Shown in pieces: positions 9,735-22,327 of a stretch of 64,000 bases of DNA. Under the pieces are notes generated by a model that saw only the letters and a list, made by a program, of their open reading frames with translations, searched no databases and had not been told where the DNA came from. The position numbers and the translations under genes were made by a program. Numbering within the stretch: the stretch's first letter is position 1; each line of letters begins with the position of its first letter. The stretch is from Zantedeschia hybrid cultivar (taxonomy: Eukaryota > Streptophyta > Magnoliopsida > Alismatales > Araceae). The DNA is taken from the NCBI GenBank assembly GCA_030544215.1, contig JARZZO010000003.1, forward strand, positions 19,167,879 through 19,231,878. Direction: 5' to 3'.

Positions 9735-11790
9735 GAGTTTTCCTTTGATGTTTGATGCTATGAACATAGCGAAACTGGATGCCATGACATGGTGCTGAAT
9801 GAGTGCACTGAGGTGCCTGGGACGCACCTTGAACTGGAGGTTGGCCCAAGTACGGAGACGGCCGATAATCTCTTCGACCTTCATCATGTTTGGGAGAACT
9901 CATTAATGAAAGTAGGACAAATTTTCACTGACAATAAATACTTCTAGAAGGAACTCACAAATTGCGCCATCCATAGAGGACTCGATTGGGCTTACCTAAA
10001 AAATGATGTCATACGAATAACAGCAAAATGCAGAGAGGAGGGATGTCCCTAGCGAGTTTATGCATCACTGCATGAGTTAGGGGGATTTGAATTTCACATC
10101 AAGACATTCACAAACTCCCACAACTGTGCATGTGACCTAAAGACTATGGGTCATCCGAAGACCAGGAAGAAGTAGGTTGCCGGGATTGTGAAATAGAAGA
10201 TGATGGATATACTAGCTTACCGACCCTTTGATATGGTGAAAGATATTACTAGGGAATATGGGATCCGTATTCCTTATCACCAAGCATGGAGTGGCAGGGA
10301 GTGGACAGTGAACGAGTTGCAAGGACGCAAGGACCAGTTATGACATGTGGTGTTGGTACAGTGACAGAGTCGTCGAAACCAATCCAGAAGCTAAGTAGAT
10401 CTCGATTGGAATCAGCAAACAAGGCATTTCAAAAGGTTCTTCATTGCTTTTGTTGCGTGTCTACATGACTTTGAAGTGGGGTGCAGGCCAATGATATTCT
10501 TTAACGACACCCACGTCAAAGTGAAGTTACAAGGGCAAATACTGGCTACAACATTTGAATGGAAACAACAAGCTCTTCACCATTGCCTACTTTATCGTAG
10601 AAGCCGAAAATAATTAATGAATTGGGAGTGGTTCTTAAAGAATCTAAGGGAGGCTTTACTAACTGAAAAGAAATTAGTATTCATATCCGACAGAGCGAAA
10701 GGACTTAAGGAAGCTATTCCCATACTCTTTCCATGCGTACTATTATCGACACATGAAAGGCGATTTCCGTGAATCTCTCACTGGTTATCGGCCTACTTTC
10801 AAAAAATTACTTAGTAAAAAATTAAACAACATTGCATTTGCAAAGATGGAACACGAATTTGAGTAGGTTATACACAATATGGAAATGATCTGTCCCCAAG
10901 CAAAAGATTGGATACTATGTAACGACATTCAACATTGGTCACGGGCTCTGTTTTTCGAATTCAGGTAACGTGTCTTCACTGAGATGAATAACATCTTATC
11001 TATAACATGTTATTATAGAAATGATCTGTCCCCAAGCAAAAGATTGGATACTATGTAACGACATTCAACATTCGTCACGGGCTCTATTTTTCGAATTGAG
11101 GTAACGTGTCTTCACTGAGATGAATAACATCTTATCCTTAACATGTTATTATATGTACATGTCATCCATAACATCTTATCCATAACAAGTACGGAGAAAC
11201 ATGCTCAAACCTAGCCAAGTCCTTCAATGTGTGGATAAGTGTTGCTCGTGGACTTCCCGTTACCCTCCTCATCGACAGATCTAGACTCAAACAATGACAT
11301 TGGCAGGTAAGTGAAGGGAAGATGCGACGAAGTGAGATAACATGCTCTGCCCTAAAGTTGAGAAAAAAATGGCAGGATATTTTGCAAAGAGAAGAGAACA
11401 TGCTGTGCTAAACTCCAATGGTCAGTCTTACGAGGTCATTTACGAAGGGGCGCAAATTTGCCGTAATCCCTTGTTCACATGCATCTACGGCAATAACGGA
11501 ACACCACGAGGCAATATATGATTATGTCTCACCATTTTTTTCAGCGGAGATGTACAGAGCAGCATATGAAAGGAACATCCTGCCAATCTATAACCATGAC
11601 CAACCAAACATTCGTTACCAAATGTGAAAATTCTACCTTATGTGACTAAAAAATTGTGTAGGAGAGTGAAGAAGAAGCGAATGCTTTCCAGAAGTGAAAT
11701 CCAGTATGTCTACATCTATTCCAGATGCAAAGAAGAAGGTCACAATCGTAAGACAGGCAAAAATCTTCTACCCGTTGATATGATACAATG
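9735..11790 (+). pseudogene. Decayed MuDR-type (MULE) transposase
   Basis: Reading across frames shows the MULE order of domains. First comes a MuDR-type DNA-binding segment with CREEGCPW near 10030-10050 and a downstream SHNC. Next is the catalytic region, with an NDTHVKVKLQG motif near 10503 (first acidic residue) and a FISDRAKGL motif near 10680 (second acidic residue). Then follow a SWIM-type zinc-finger remnant (PCSHAS near 11470) with the YDYVSPFF and YRAAYERNILPIYNHDQPN stretch after it, and a C-terminal zinc-knuckle remnant near 11730. Stops and frame changes break it many times, and a 136-bp duplication sits inside it. It is not functional. The transposase would cut and move elements with long terminal repeats; no matching termini could be identified. 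Confidence 0.75.
10882..11155 (+). repeat. 136-bp tandem duplication inside the MULE transposase
   Basis: A unit beginning GAAATGATCTGTCCCC occurs at 10882 and again at 11018 with only a few differences. It ends with AT-rich ATAACATCTTATC and ATAACATGTTATT phrases that also recur just downstream at 11160-11185. The duplication is younger than most of the transposase decay because the copies are so alike. Confidence 0.8.
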
Positions 11791-12477
11791 TTATCCATAA
11801 CGTAGCACTAGCCATGTGTGAGTGTCTAAAACTTGTCAGTACCATTTTATAAAATCTCATTGTATGGAACAATGTTTACTATTTCAGACATATATATTGA
11901 TCAAAGTTTACCATTAAGAAGAGACATCAAAGTTTATTACATTATTTAATTTGAATTAGCCTCCTAAAAAACTCTCTTCCCGCAAAATCGGCCATACAGA
12001 GTTACGTATGGATGATGTAAACCAACACTGAGACGTGTCGGTCTCATCTTACTCGTCGATGCACTGAGGGAGGAAGTAGATGGACTTACGGCAATAAACC
12101 TGCAATGATAAATAACATATGTTCAATGCATGAGAGGAAATCAAATCTAACTAAATTGCATAATATGTTATGCGAATTGCGTGAAAAACATACCATTCCT
12201 TATAATCCACTTGCACAAGCATGTAACGTGAATTATGGCGCACACGCAAGTCGTAAATTGTCTGGACGTCCTTATTCACTAATAGGGCCTTGTAGTGTTC
12301 GCTTACTTCAGGAATGAAATACTTAACCAACCGTCTTCCTCATATATTCTATCAACAATATATTTCTTCCCTGATTTGATGTACCCTCATGTCACGTCTA
12401 ACATAAACACAAACGAATCATCCCCAAATGCACAACGAGCAAGGATCACATCCACTATGATTTCACAGACCACACAT
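11791..12477 (-). pseudogene. Possible antisense Ulp1-like remnant beside the MULE
   Basis: From about 12470 to 12020 the minus strand gives stretches that look protein-like across frames, for example a YFIPEVSEHYKALLVNKD segment followed by one ending in VQVDYKEWYVFHAI. MULEs that carry PMD frames often also encode Ulp1-type cysteine proteases, and the position would fit, but no catalytic His-Asp-Cys set can be identified. This is a weak call; 11791-12020 shows nothing else. Confidence 0.22.
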
Positions 12478-14666
12478 TGTAAGGATTGAGGTTTCGGATC
12501 CGGTTATCGGGTTAGTTTTTGGGGTCGGATCCTTTAGTTTGGGCCATAATGGGGCTGAGACTTAGTTTCGACGCGGTTTAAATGACGTCCATAAATGTGG
12601 GCGTGTTTTAGGTTGTGCCGCGTGGGCGCCACGTAGGCTAGCCTTGGGGCGCAAGAGTACGGTCCCGATCTTATCGTCTGAATGGCGTCTTGTATAGACG
12701 ACGCCATTTAGAGTACGATCCTACTTTGTCAGAGTACGGCCCGCTCTTGTCATCTGAATGACGTCGGATTTGGACGACGCGTTTTTCCTAACTTCTGTTT
12801 GACCCTGCGAACCCTCCCTCATTTCCCTCATTCTTTCCTTTCTCTTCTCTCTCCTCTCTTCCCTCCGATCTCCGGTGAGCCCTTTCCCCTCTCCTTGCTT
12901 TCCTCTCCCCATTCCTCCTCTTCCTCCACTCCAGTAACCTCCTAACTTCCTCCACTACCACCACCACTTCTTCTGTGGCGCATTTCTCTCCAGACGGCGG
13001 CTGACATCCCGGTGGAGTAACGGCGTCCACGGCGGTACCGGCGGCGGCGTGTGACGAGACGGGTTGGTGGCTTGGAGCTAGGAGGAGTTCGAGTAACCGG
13101 TAGGGTGACGATCCCCGTTGTATTTCGTTTAAAAACTATGTTTTTCCCACTTTGGAGCATGTTTAGGGATTTTCTTGGGGCAAAAATACTAATTGCATGT
13201 AATGAGAATTTAGGTGTTTTAATAGGTATTTAGGTTCTTCTCCTCCTTCTCTACTTTTTTTGTATTTTTACACGATTTGAGGGAGGAAATCACACCCCGT
13301 GGATTGGGAGATGGCGGAGGAAGAACCTGTCTGTGAGGGTTAAATGGCGTCGGGGGACAGCGACGCCTTTTAGAAAGGCGGCTACCACCCGCGACACGAT
13401 TTAGCCAAAATAATAGACTCTGTCTCTGGAATGATGAGCGTCCAGGGACAGCAACGCCGTTTGAACGACGACTTTCATACCCGACGCGTTTTAAAGTGAA
13501 ATCACCCGAGGTCTGACTTTGTTTCTGTCGTTATCAGGCGACTAGGGACAGCGACGCCTTTCATAAGGCCGCTACATATGACGATGCATTTTAAGCTATT
13601 TTCTGGGGCCAGTTTTTAAATAAACCAGTTTAGGAAGCTTGAATGACGTCAGCCTTGGGAGACGCGATTCAAGCCAGAATTCCATTAATCCCAGTAATTA
13701 ACACGTGTTTACGTTGTTAGATAGTTTAGTTACTTGCATGTTTAAAAATGTACTCGATGACAATGAGTTCTATGTGATCGAATCGCACCGTGTTGTGTTT
13801 TGTGTGATCATGGACCTAAAGTGACAGTTGTTAGCGCTTAGGCACCCTGTGTCGGTGTGGGAGTAACACGATGCCGGTGTGAGAGTGGCGGGGTGACGCC
13901 TAGAAAGAGGGTCACCTGGTATACCCCTAGGTATAGCTAGTACCGGTGTGGGAGTGGTACATTCGGAGTGTCACTCGTGTTGGGGGAAGCAGAACCACCT
14001 AGAGACTGTCAGGCCGATCCAGCGCGCTATCCGATGGGTTGCTGTTTGGTCTCAGCGGGTCGGTGTTTCCCGCGTTCGACCGTGTGGTTGGCGTGTTTTG
14101 TCGAGACGTTGGTTGTGGGCTCCGTGGTAGAATGGTTTCAGAATTGTGCATGTTATATTTCGAATGCATGTATTTTATATCGAATCTAGGAATTGCGTTT
14201 ACTGCTTTACTTGCTTAAATTATCTATAATTGTGTTGCTACACTTGTGGGTGTGTGAGTGGGCGGTGGGGATCGAAGGATCCTTACTGAGTTTTTTCGAT
14301 GAGACTCACCCCTGCAATTTTCAGGTGAGGGTTCCAGGCAGGTGTAGCGATGAGAGTGTTACTTTGGGTCGCGCGCCAGCAGCCGTTGTTCCGGGGTATG
14401 CCCCCGATGTAGTTGTTATTTTATTTTCTGGCATGTATGCTTAATTATTTCCTTTCAGTTGGAGTATGTAATTATTTGCTGAGTCGAGTCGCATTGTAAT
14501 AATTTCTAATTCTTGCACTTCCTTTTGAATTCAATGCGATGTAAATGTTTAGCTTAGTTTATTATTTACTTCCCAGACTTATCAAGATCCTGATTTGTTT
14601 CCAAATTAATGATTCGGTACCCATTTAGTAATCGGATCCCCGATTATAAGGTGGCGGGTCGTTACA
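12478..14666 (+). repeat. 5' LTR of the Tekay element
   Basis: This 2189-bp LTR runs from TGTAAGGATTGAGG to GGGTCGTTACA. It contains many small inverted repeats built on GCGTC and GACGC, for example AATGGCGTC with GACGCCATT near 12681-12710. It also has three diverged copies of a roughly 92-bp unit from about 13327 to 13600, each containing GGGACAGC(G/A)ACGCC. Open frames inside are not protein-like. Confidence 0.88.
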
Positions 14667-14668
14667 GT

Positions 14669-14680
14669 TGGTATCAGAGC
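14669..14680 (+). other. Methionine-tRNA primer-binding site of the Tekay element
   Basis: TGGTATCAGAGC follows the 5' LTR after two bases, as expected for minus-strand DNA priming by initiator methionine tRNA. Confidence 0.9.
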
Positions 14681-14824
14681 ATTCGGTTTGGCAAATAAAT
14701 GAATAACTAGGTTAAATATCGTAATTTCAGCAAATAATTATATTATCCCGTACAGGCACGGCGGTGGTGTAGGTTTTAGGACTCTAACTAGAAATTTTCG
14801 ATTTCTGTGATTGTAAGCGATTAG

Positions 14825-15880
14825 ATGGCTCCGAGGAAGAGGATGCCAGTTATTAGAGAGCGGGGAGATGTCCCTAGTGGATCTGAGGCCGGTAGGCCAA
14901 GTATGGAGCGTTTCATGAAGGCTATGATGGACACGATGGCTAGATACCAGACCCGAGACCCTAGTGAGAGTTCTAGTGCTTGGGGAGGGCCTTCAGCTGC
15001 TCTTGAGAGATTCCTGAAGCTGAAGCCGCCTCATTTTACCGGTCGTCCCGACCCTGATGAGGCTGTTCATTGGTTGAGGGAGATGGAGAAGACTTTTGAT
15101 ACCATGGATTGTGCGGCGGTTGAGAGGACTCCTTTGGCTACCTTCATGTTAAAGGATGATGCCTACGACTAGTGGACCACTTTGAAGAGTTTGTCATATG
15201 CGGATAGGAATCTCAGGGAGATTCCATGGGAGACATTTGTGAAGGAATTCAATGCGCAGTACTTCCCTAGGCATGTCCAGAGGGCCAAGGAGAGGGAATT
15301 TATGGAATTGACCCAAGGAAGCATAACAGTGCTTGAGTACTAGATGAAGTTTGTTTCACTTGGGAGGTTCGTGCCTTTTATCTCAGGAGACGAGGAGCGT
15401 CAGACTGAGAGGTTTGTGGATGGACTGAGGTCCAATTTGAGGAGTTTTGTGGCATCCCATTGTTGTACAGATTTAGCAACGGCGGTTAGGTGTGCCGCAG
15501 CAGTAGAGGCACAGCATGAGCAGTCAGCTCGAGAGAGGGGATTGACTACTCAGGGGCCAATTCATGGCAGGGGAAAGACAGTAGCAGCAGCAACTCCTTC
15601 GTCCGGATCAGGATCGTCTTCACTCGGCTCTATATTCAGGAGGTTCTTTCGAGGTGGTGGCAGCAGCAGCGGCAGCAGCAGTAGTAGCAGACCCAGGCAG
15701 AGCTAGCAGAGTTAGTCGGTGTCCAGTGCTCAGCAGGAGGCAGCTCAGAGGCTTCCGACAGCTTGTTGACATTGCGGTGGTACTCATGGTGGGACCCAAT
15801 GTCCTGCATTTTCTGGGAGGTGTTACGCTTGTAGCCAGTAGGGCCATTTGGCGAGGTATTGCCCGCAGGGGCATGGTCAA
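14825..15880 (+). pseudogene. gag remnant of the Tekay element
   Basis: The frame opens at 14825 with a basic N-terminus, then a gag core recognisable by a FLKLKPPHFTG motif and the following WLREMEKTFD stretch. It is broken by TAG at about 15170, 15342 and 15704. A serine- and glycine-rich spacer lies near 15650-15700. A CCHC zinc knuckle (C, C, H, C in CYAC and GHLARYC) lies near 15826-15867 and itself carries a TAG. Gag normally forms the particle that packages the element RNA. The stops make it non-functional. Confidence 0.85.
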
Positions 15881-16522
15881 GGGCAGGGACCAGGTGATCA
15901 GAAGGAGCCGAGGACCCAAGGGAGAGTTCTAGCTATCACTAGGAAGGAGGCCCGTGTGTCCAACTTGGTGGAAGGTACACTTTCTGTCCTTGGGAACTCT
16001 GCGCATGTGTTAATTGATTCGGGTGTTTCGCATTCTTTTATTTCTGAGCAGTTCGTAGATATTCTCTTTGCACCCGTTGATGAGATGTCTGATGGACTGA
16101 TGGTAGAGGTGCCTTCTGGGGATTTCATGTTGTCGTATAATTGTTTGAGTAAGGTTCCCTTGACCATTGAGGGCCATGAGTTGTCTGCCCAGTTAGTTGT
16201 GCTTGCCATCCGCGACTTTGATGTCATCTTGGGCATGGACTGGTTGGAGGCTTATTATGCCGAGGTGGACTGCCACAGGAAGAGGGTGTGTTTCTCTACT
16301 CCGGACATCCCGACCTTCTACTTCCAAGGTATTAGGCTCTCTTCACGTGGTATTCTTATTTCTGCCTTTAAGGCCCAGAGATTACTTGTTGGTGGCTGCG
16401 AGGCTTTCTTGGCCTCTGTTGTTTTAGCTGATGTTAGTAGTACTTCTGGTCCTTGGGAGGTACCTGTAGTTTGTGACTTTGTTGATGTGTTCCCTGAAGA
16501 GTTGCCTGGCCTTCCTCTTTAG
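15848..16522 (+). pseudogene. Protease region of the Tekay element
   Basis: This open stretch of about 220 codons contains the aspartic-protease signature LIDSGVSHSFI near 16012-16044 and the downstream VILGMDWL motif near 16225-16248. The active-site Asp-Ser-Gly triplet is retained. A TAG at 16520-16522 cuts it from the reverse transcriptase. In the living element the protease releases the mature gag and pol proteins. Confidence 0.85.
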
Positions 16523-16567
16523 CGAGAGGTTGAGTTTACTATCGAGCTTGCACCTGGTACGGCGCCC

Positions 16568-16881
16568 TTGTCTAAGGCCCCGTATCGGATGGCTCTGGCC
16601 GAACTCGCTGAGTTGAAGGCGCAGTTACAGGAATTGCTGGATAAGGATTTTATTCGTCCTAGTACTTCTCCGTGGGGTGCTCCAGTTCTATTTGTCAGGA
16701 AGAAGGATGGTTCTCTGAGGTTGTGTATTGATTATAGACAACTGAACCAAGTGACGATAAAGAACAAGTACCCACTTCCGAAGATCGATGATCTAATGGA
16801 TCAGTTGCAGTCGGCGAAGGTGTTTTCAAAGATTGACTTGAGATCAGGGTATTATCAGATGAGGATCCGTGAGGTTGATGT
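16568..16881 (+). pseudogene. Reverse transcriptase, N-terminal half
   Basis: The RT fingers and palm motifs are visible: [19 protein letters not shown] near 16690-16750 and [13 protein letters not shown] near 16830-16865. Codons stay open up to 16881, where a solo LTR interrupts the domain; the reading continues at 18342 in the matching frame after the target duplication. Residues beyond 16881 in the same open frame belong to the inserted LTR. Confidence 0.9.
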
Positions 16882-18336
16882 TGTTAGTTTTAGGTGGCCT
16901 ACAAGCCAATCTGACTATGTAAATCTCGTTCATTTATTAATATAATGGCATAATATTCATTATGTGTAAATCGCATTAATTATCGTTCCATAATAAAGTC
17001 CGTGAATATGTGCTATAGTGATCAGATTCTGATGAGATCATACTAATGAGACTGATCACTTAAACACACATATTTTTAATCGTTCCTAGTCGGAGGATAT
17101 ATGTGTGGAGACACTAAGGCGAATCTGTAGGTGCTCATTGGAGAATGAGTTCACTGAACTGATCCGACTGAATCGTTGGATGGTATTGTACCTCACTGTC
17201 AACCAGCTTGATTCTATTGTCGCAGTTGCGTGAATGGTCCTCGGACCTGAGACACCAAGGACACCTTGTCGGTGGACTTCTGTGCTTTGACCTTGGTTTA
17301 CGAATCCTTAGCCACGGGATTCTAATACGCCAAGGATTGGGTACAGCGGAATACCGTCGAAGGGAATTGTGTGTCAATAAGGAATCATTCGCTCTTGGTA
17401 CTTAGAGAGAGAATGCTCTAGGAAGGATGCGCGGAAGTCCCTGGCCAGGGCGGACGATAATATCGGGAAAGGAGTTTTCCGATATTCATCAGCAGCATCC
17501 AATCCAAGTGAGTCGACCGGTTAGGGTTTGACAGCTCGCCATACCCTGAGTTGACTCGAGAGCATTGTACGAATGAAGGATTATATCCACGCGGTAACTG
17601 TTGGCGGAAAGGTTCCAAGAGTGGGTTATTTAACCCCAATACCTTCCGGGTTCACGCGGTGTTGCTTGGCACATAACGTGATCGGAGGCCCGGTCGAATT
17701 CGATTTGCAACATTCGATTGATTAATTAATTAATAAAGGGTTATTAATTGATTAATAAAGCCAGCGAGGAGTCATTGGGCTTGTTGGGCCATTAACTGGA
17801 CTGGTACTTGGGCCTAGAGGGTCACACGCAAATGATTCTCAAGGCGATGGATAAATAAGTGGGTTTTATACAAACCGAGGGTTTTTATGAAAAATCGCGC
17901 GGTTAGTATAAAACATATTGAACGGGCTGAGCAGGCCAAGCTGCTGCTAACCCTAGCCGCCCCGCCTCTGTTTCTCTCTCTCTCTGGCATCCAGACATAT
18001 CTAGATCTGCTCCGCCGCTTCTCCGAATCCCGTTTGACGGGAAATTGTCCGCGCGTTGCGGCGACCGGTGGAGGTTTCGTGGGCTGCGAAGAATGAGGAA
18101 CGTGAGGATATCCGTCGCGAGGAGGATCGCGTGGACTTCGCTAGAGGTCGGACGCTTGCGCGGCTTGCGGTGTCGCACCGACGGAACCGAACGGTTGCGG
18201 ATTCGAATCCGCACACGGTGAAAACTTCAATTATCCGATAATTGATTTTTGATATTCGAAACGGGAACGGATCGCTGTTTTAATATTTTATTTTCCGCTA
18301 CGTGAGCGATCCGGAGAAACCCGAGAAATCGCAACA
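16882..18336 (+). mobile_element. Copia-type solo LTR inserted in the RT domain
   Basis: This 1455-bp sequence runs from TGTTAG to GCAACA and is flanked on both sides by the exact 5-bp duplication GATGT (16877-16881 and 18337-18341). It has neither primer-binding site nor internal region, so it is the product of recombination between two LTRs. It is the same family as 26345-27897 and as the LTRs of the LARD-like element. Confidence 0.9.
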
Positions 18337-18341
18337 GATGT

Positions 18342-19451
18342 TAGTAAGTCGGCCTTTAGGATTCGGTATGGACATTATGAGTTTTTGGTTATGCCTTTTG
18401 GCTTGACCAATGCTTCGGCGGCTTTTATGGATTTGATGAACCAGGTCTTCAGGGCCTACCTGGATCAGTTTGTGGTGGTATTTGTAGATGATATTTTGGT
18501 ATCTTCTGAGGAAGAGCATGCCACACATCTTCAGGTGGTGTTGCAGGTTCTGAGAGAGCACCAACTCTATGCCAAGTTTAGTAAGTGTGAATTCTGGCTA
18601 GATAAGGTGCACTTCCTGGGGCATGTCATGTCTGGAGATGGCATTGCAGTGGATCCAGCCAAGATTAAGGCAGTGATGGACTGGAGCAGACCGACAACAG
18701 TAACTGAGATCAAAAGCTTCTTAGGGTTAGCAGGATATTACAGACGGTTTGTCCAGGGTTTTTCTTCAATAGCGACCCCCTTGTCGAGGTTGACTCGTAA
18801 GGGAGTTTGTTTCGTGCGGATCAAAGAATGTGAGCGGAGTTTTATCGAGTTGAAGACTCGCCTCACTTCGGCTCCAGTGCTGGTGCTTCCATCAGGTTCC
18901 GGTGGATTTGTGGTTTATTCAGATGCATCTCGTCAATGTTTGGGTGCGGTTCTAATGCAGCATGGTAAGGTCGTGGCCTATGCTTCTAGGCAGCTGAAGA
19001 AGCATGAGGAGAACTATCCCACTCATGACTTAGAGCTGGCAGCTATAGTGTTTGCACTAAAGATATGGCGGCACTATTTGTATGGAGAGAAATTTCAGGT
19101 TTTTACCGATCATAAGAGCCTGAAGTTTGTATTCACGCAGAAGGATCTGAACTTGAGACAGCGCAGGTGATAGAGTTCATCAAAGATTATGATCTCGACC
19201 TTTTGTATCATCCGGGCAAGGCAAATGTGGTGGCAGACGCCTTGAGTCGGAAGACGGTCATGTCATATCTTATGGTTCAAGAATGGAGGTTATTTGAGCA
19301 GGTTGTGGAATCTTCCTTTAGGGTTCCACGAGAGGATGATAGAGCCGTGTTGGCCAGCTTAACTGTGAGGCCAGTAGTGTACCATGTTGTAATCGAGGCT
19401 CAGAGGGCAGATGCAGAGTTACCAGACACCAGAGGTGGAGTTGTGGGATGA
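18342..19451 (+). pseudogene. Reverse transcriptase C-terminal half and RNase H
   Basis: The frame resumes with the [16 protein letters not shown] region and the catalytic FVDDIL motif near 18481-18500, then the RT connection (FLGHVMSG). RNase H follows, with a VVYSDAS motif near 18911, an [10 protein letters not shown] stretch and a TDHKSL motif near 19110. A single-base loss near 19167 shifts the frame; the tail motif HPGKANVVADALSRK lies in the shifted frame near 19210-19250. The catalytic aspartates appear intact, so the damage is a frameshift and the upstream insertion. Confidence 0.9.
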
Positions 19452-19980
19452 TGGTACAGTCAGATTTAGAGGCAGGCTCTATGTCCCAGCCAAGGAAGGA
19501 AGTCATACGCAGGAGTGTCCTGGATGAGACACACCGTTCTAGATATGCAGTGCATCCCGGAACGACTAAGATGTATCATTGTTTGAGGAGGCACTTTTGG
19601 TAGCCTTGTATGAAGAAGGACGTGGCTGATTATGTGGCAAGGTGCCTGACTTGCCAGCAGGTTAAGGCAGAACACCAGAGACCAGGAGGATTGTTGCAGC
19701 CGTTGCCGTTCCTGGAATGGAAATGGGAACACGTGACTATGGACTTTGTGATGGGATTACCTGTGTCCCCTGGCAGAAGAGACGAGATATGGGTCATTGT
19801 TGATCGATTGACCAAGTTGGCACACTTTCTAGCTATTAGGAAAGACTGGTCAGTCGGTAAGTTGGCTAAGTTGTTTGTGGACCGGATCATCTCTCTGCAC
19901 GGGGTGCCCTTATCCATCGTGTCAGACCAGGATCTGATATTTACTTCTAGATTCTGGAGGAGTTTTCGGAAGGCCTTGGG
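19452..19980 (+). pseudogene. Integrase, N-terminal part
   Basis: A zinc-binding HHCC region spans about 19528-19660, with histidines in the HPGT and RRHF stretches and the cysteine pair in CLTCQQVK; a TAG replaces a tryptophan codon near 19601. The catalytic core follows with its first two aspartates in MDFVMGLP (near 19740) and SIVSDQD (near 19920). The domain stops at 19980, where an inverted solo LTR is inserted. Confidence 0.88.
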
Positions 19981-22322
19981 TGTAACGACCCGCCACCCTA
20001 TAATCGGGGATTCGATTACTAAATGGGTACCGAATCATTAATTTGGAACCAAACCAGGATCTCAGTAAGTATGGGAAATAAATAATAAACTAAGCTAAAC
20101 ATTCACATCGCATTGAGTTGAAAAGGAAAAGCAGGAATTAAAGTTATTACAATGCGACTGATACAGCAAATAATTACATACTCCAACAGAAAAGAAATAA
20201 TTATACATACAGGCCAAAAATAAAAATAACAACTACGTCGGGGCATACCCCGGAACAACAGCCGACGGCGCTCGACACACAGCCGCACACCCCTTGCTAA
20301 GTCTGCCTGGAGTCCTCACCTGAAAACTGCAGGGGTGAGTCTCAACGAAAAGACTCAGTAGGGATCCTTCGATCCCCACTGCCCACACACACACACACAA
20401 GTGCAAAGTACAGCGGAGATATAGTAACCAAGTAAAGCAGTAATTACTACACCTAAATTTCAACATGAATCATATGCATTCGAAGTATAATTAACATGCA
20501 TAATTCCAATTTATCAGGGAACCCGTAATCAGCGTATCCTCAAAACACGTCAACCACACAACGAAGGTGGGAAACACCGACCCGCTGAGACCAAACAGTA
20601 ACCCCTCGGATAGCACGCTGGCTACTCCGGCCTAACTGGCTCAGGTGGTTACTCCTTCCCTCAGCACGAGTGACTCTCCAAAGGTACCACTCCGACACCG
20701 GTACAAGCTAGCTAACCCCGGGGTTCACCAGGTGACCCTCTCTCACTAGGCGTCACCCTGCCACTGCTCCCATCAGCACTGTGTCCCTATCGCACCGACA
20801 CAGGGTGTCAAACGCTACAACTGTCACTCTAGGTCCACAGTAACACAAAACACGGCACGGTGCGATCCGGTCACGTGAGAAGTCCACGGTCGCACGACAC
20901 ACAACGTTGTGCCATCCGGTCACGAAGAGTACATCATCATCGAGTGTACTAGAAGCATGCATTTAACTAACTATCTAGCAGTGTAAACACATTTTACTGG
21001 CATGGATTATTGTAGTTTTGTCTTGAATCGCGTCGCCCAAGGCCGACGCTATTCAAGCACCCTAAACTGGTTCATGAAATACCGGCCTCAGAATCTGGCC
21101 TAAAATGCATCATCCTGGGAAGCCGCCTTTTTAAAAGGCGTCTGCGTCCTTAGACGCCATTCACAACAATTCCCGAGATTGTAGGGACCTCAGTCGGGAT
21201 GATTTTCTGCCTAAATGGCGTCATGATGGCCCGACGTCCTTCTAAAAGGCGTCGTCCATACATGACGTCGTTTAGCCCCAGATTCCCTGAATTGACAGAG
21301 ACTCGGTGGGATGATTTCTGCCTAAAAGGCGTCATGATGGCCCGACGCCCTTCTAAAAGGCGTCGTCCATGCACGACGTCTTTTAGCGCCAGAAACCAGG
21401 TCCTGTCTCCTGCCCGAAGGCTCCCTTTTCACCCCCAAATGCCCCAAAATCAAACGAAACGGAGGAGGAGGAGGGGTAATCTAAACCATCACAAAACCAC
21501 ATTCACAGAAACTCTCATTCCCATCAAGAAAAGCCCCTAACATGCTCATTCTACCCAAAAACCACAGATCCGTAGCATGCTTCAAGCGGGAGAACATGGT
21601 TTTAGAATAAAACACTACGGGGATCGTCACCCTACAGGTTACTTGAACTCCTCCAAGCTCCAAGTCGTCAACCCGTCTCGCCCCACGCCGCCGCCGGTAC
21701 CGCCGAGGTCGTCCTTACTCTACCGGGACGTCGGCTGCCGTCCGGAGAGTAAACGCCACGGAGGAAGTGGAGGTGGTAGTGGTGGGAGCTAGGTGGTTGA
21801 TGGGGTGGAGGGAAAAACGAAGTGGTGGGAGGAAAAGAGGGAGGAGAAGGGGGTGTCGCCGGAGTCGCCGGAAGGGAGGAGAGAAAGAGAGAAGGAAGAA
21901 AATGAGGAAAAGAAGGAGGGCTCGCGGGTTAACCAAAGACTGGCTAAAACGCGTCGATATGGACGGACGCCTATCAGATGACGTGACGGCCGCTCTGACA
22001 GGAATCTGAAACGCGTCGTTCCATCAAGACGCCGTTCAGGAGACATGTCAAGGTCGTACTCTGACAACCCAGAGTCGCAGTCTGAAAGGCGTCGTCCTTC
22101 GTGGACGCCGTTCAGACGACACGACAGGGCCGAACTCTCGCAACCTAAGGCTAGCCCACGTGGCACAATCTAAAACGCGTCTGCCACGCCAGACGCCGTT
22201 TAAACCGCGTCGAGCAGGCTCGACGCGAAACGAAACAGGGTTCCAGCTCCGTTAGGGCCCAAACTACAGAGTCCGACCCTGAAACTGACCCGATAACCGG
22301 ATCCGAAACCTCAGTCCTTACA
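19981..22322 (-). mobile_element. Inverted solo LTR of the same Tekay family inserted in integrase
   Basis: The sequence is the reverse complement of the Tekay LTRs, from TGTAACGACC to CAGTCCTTACA, 2342 bp long. The exact duplication TTGGG lies at 19976-19980 and 22323-22327. It therefore arrived as a separate insertion of a related element, later reduced to one LTR. It also holds the GCGTC and GACGC inverted-repeat clusters (about 21000-21400 and 21940-22220). Its frames are not genes. Confidence 0.92.
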
Positions 22323-22327
22323 TTGGG

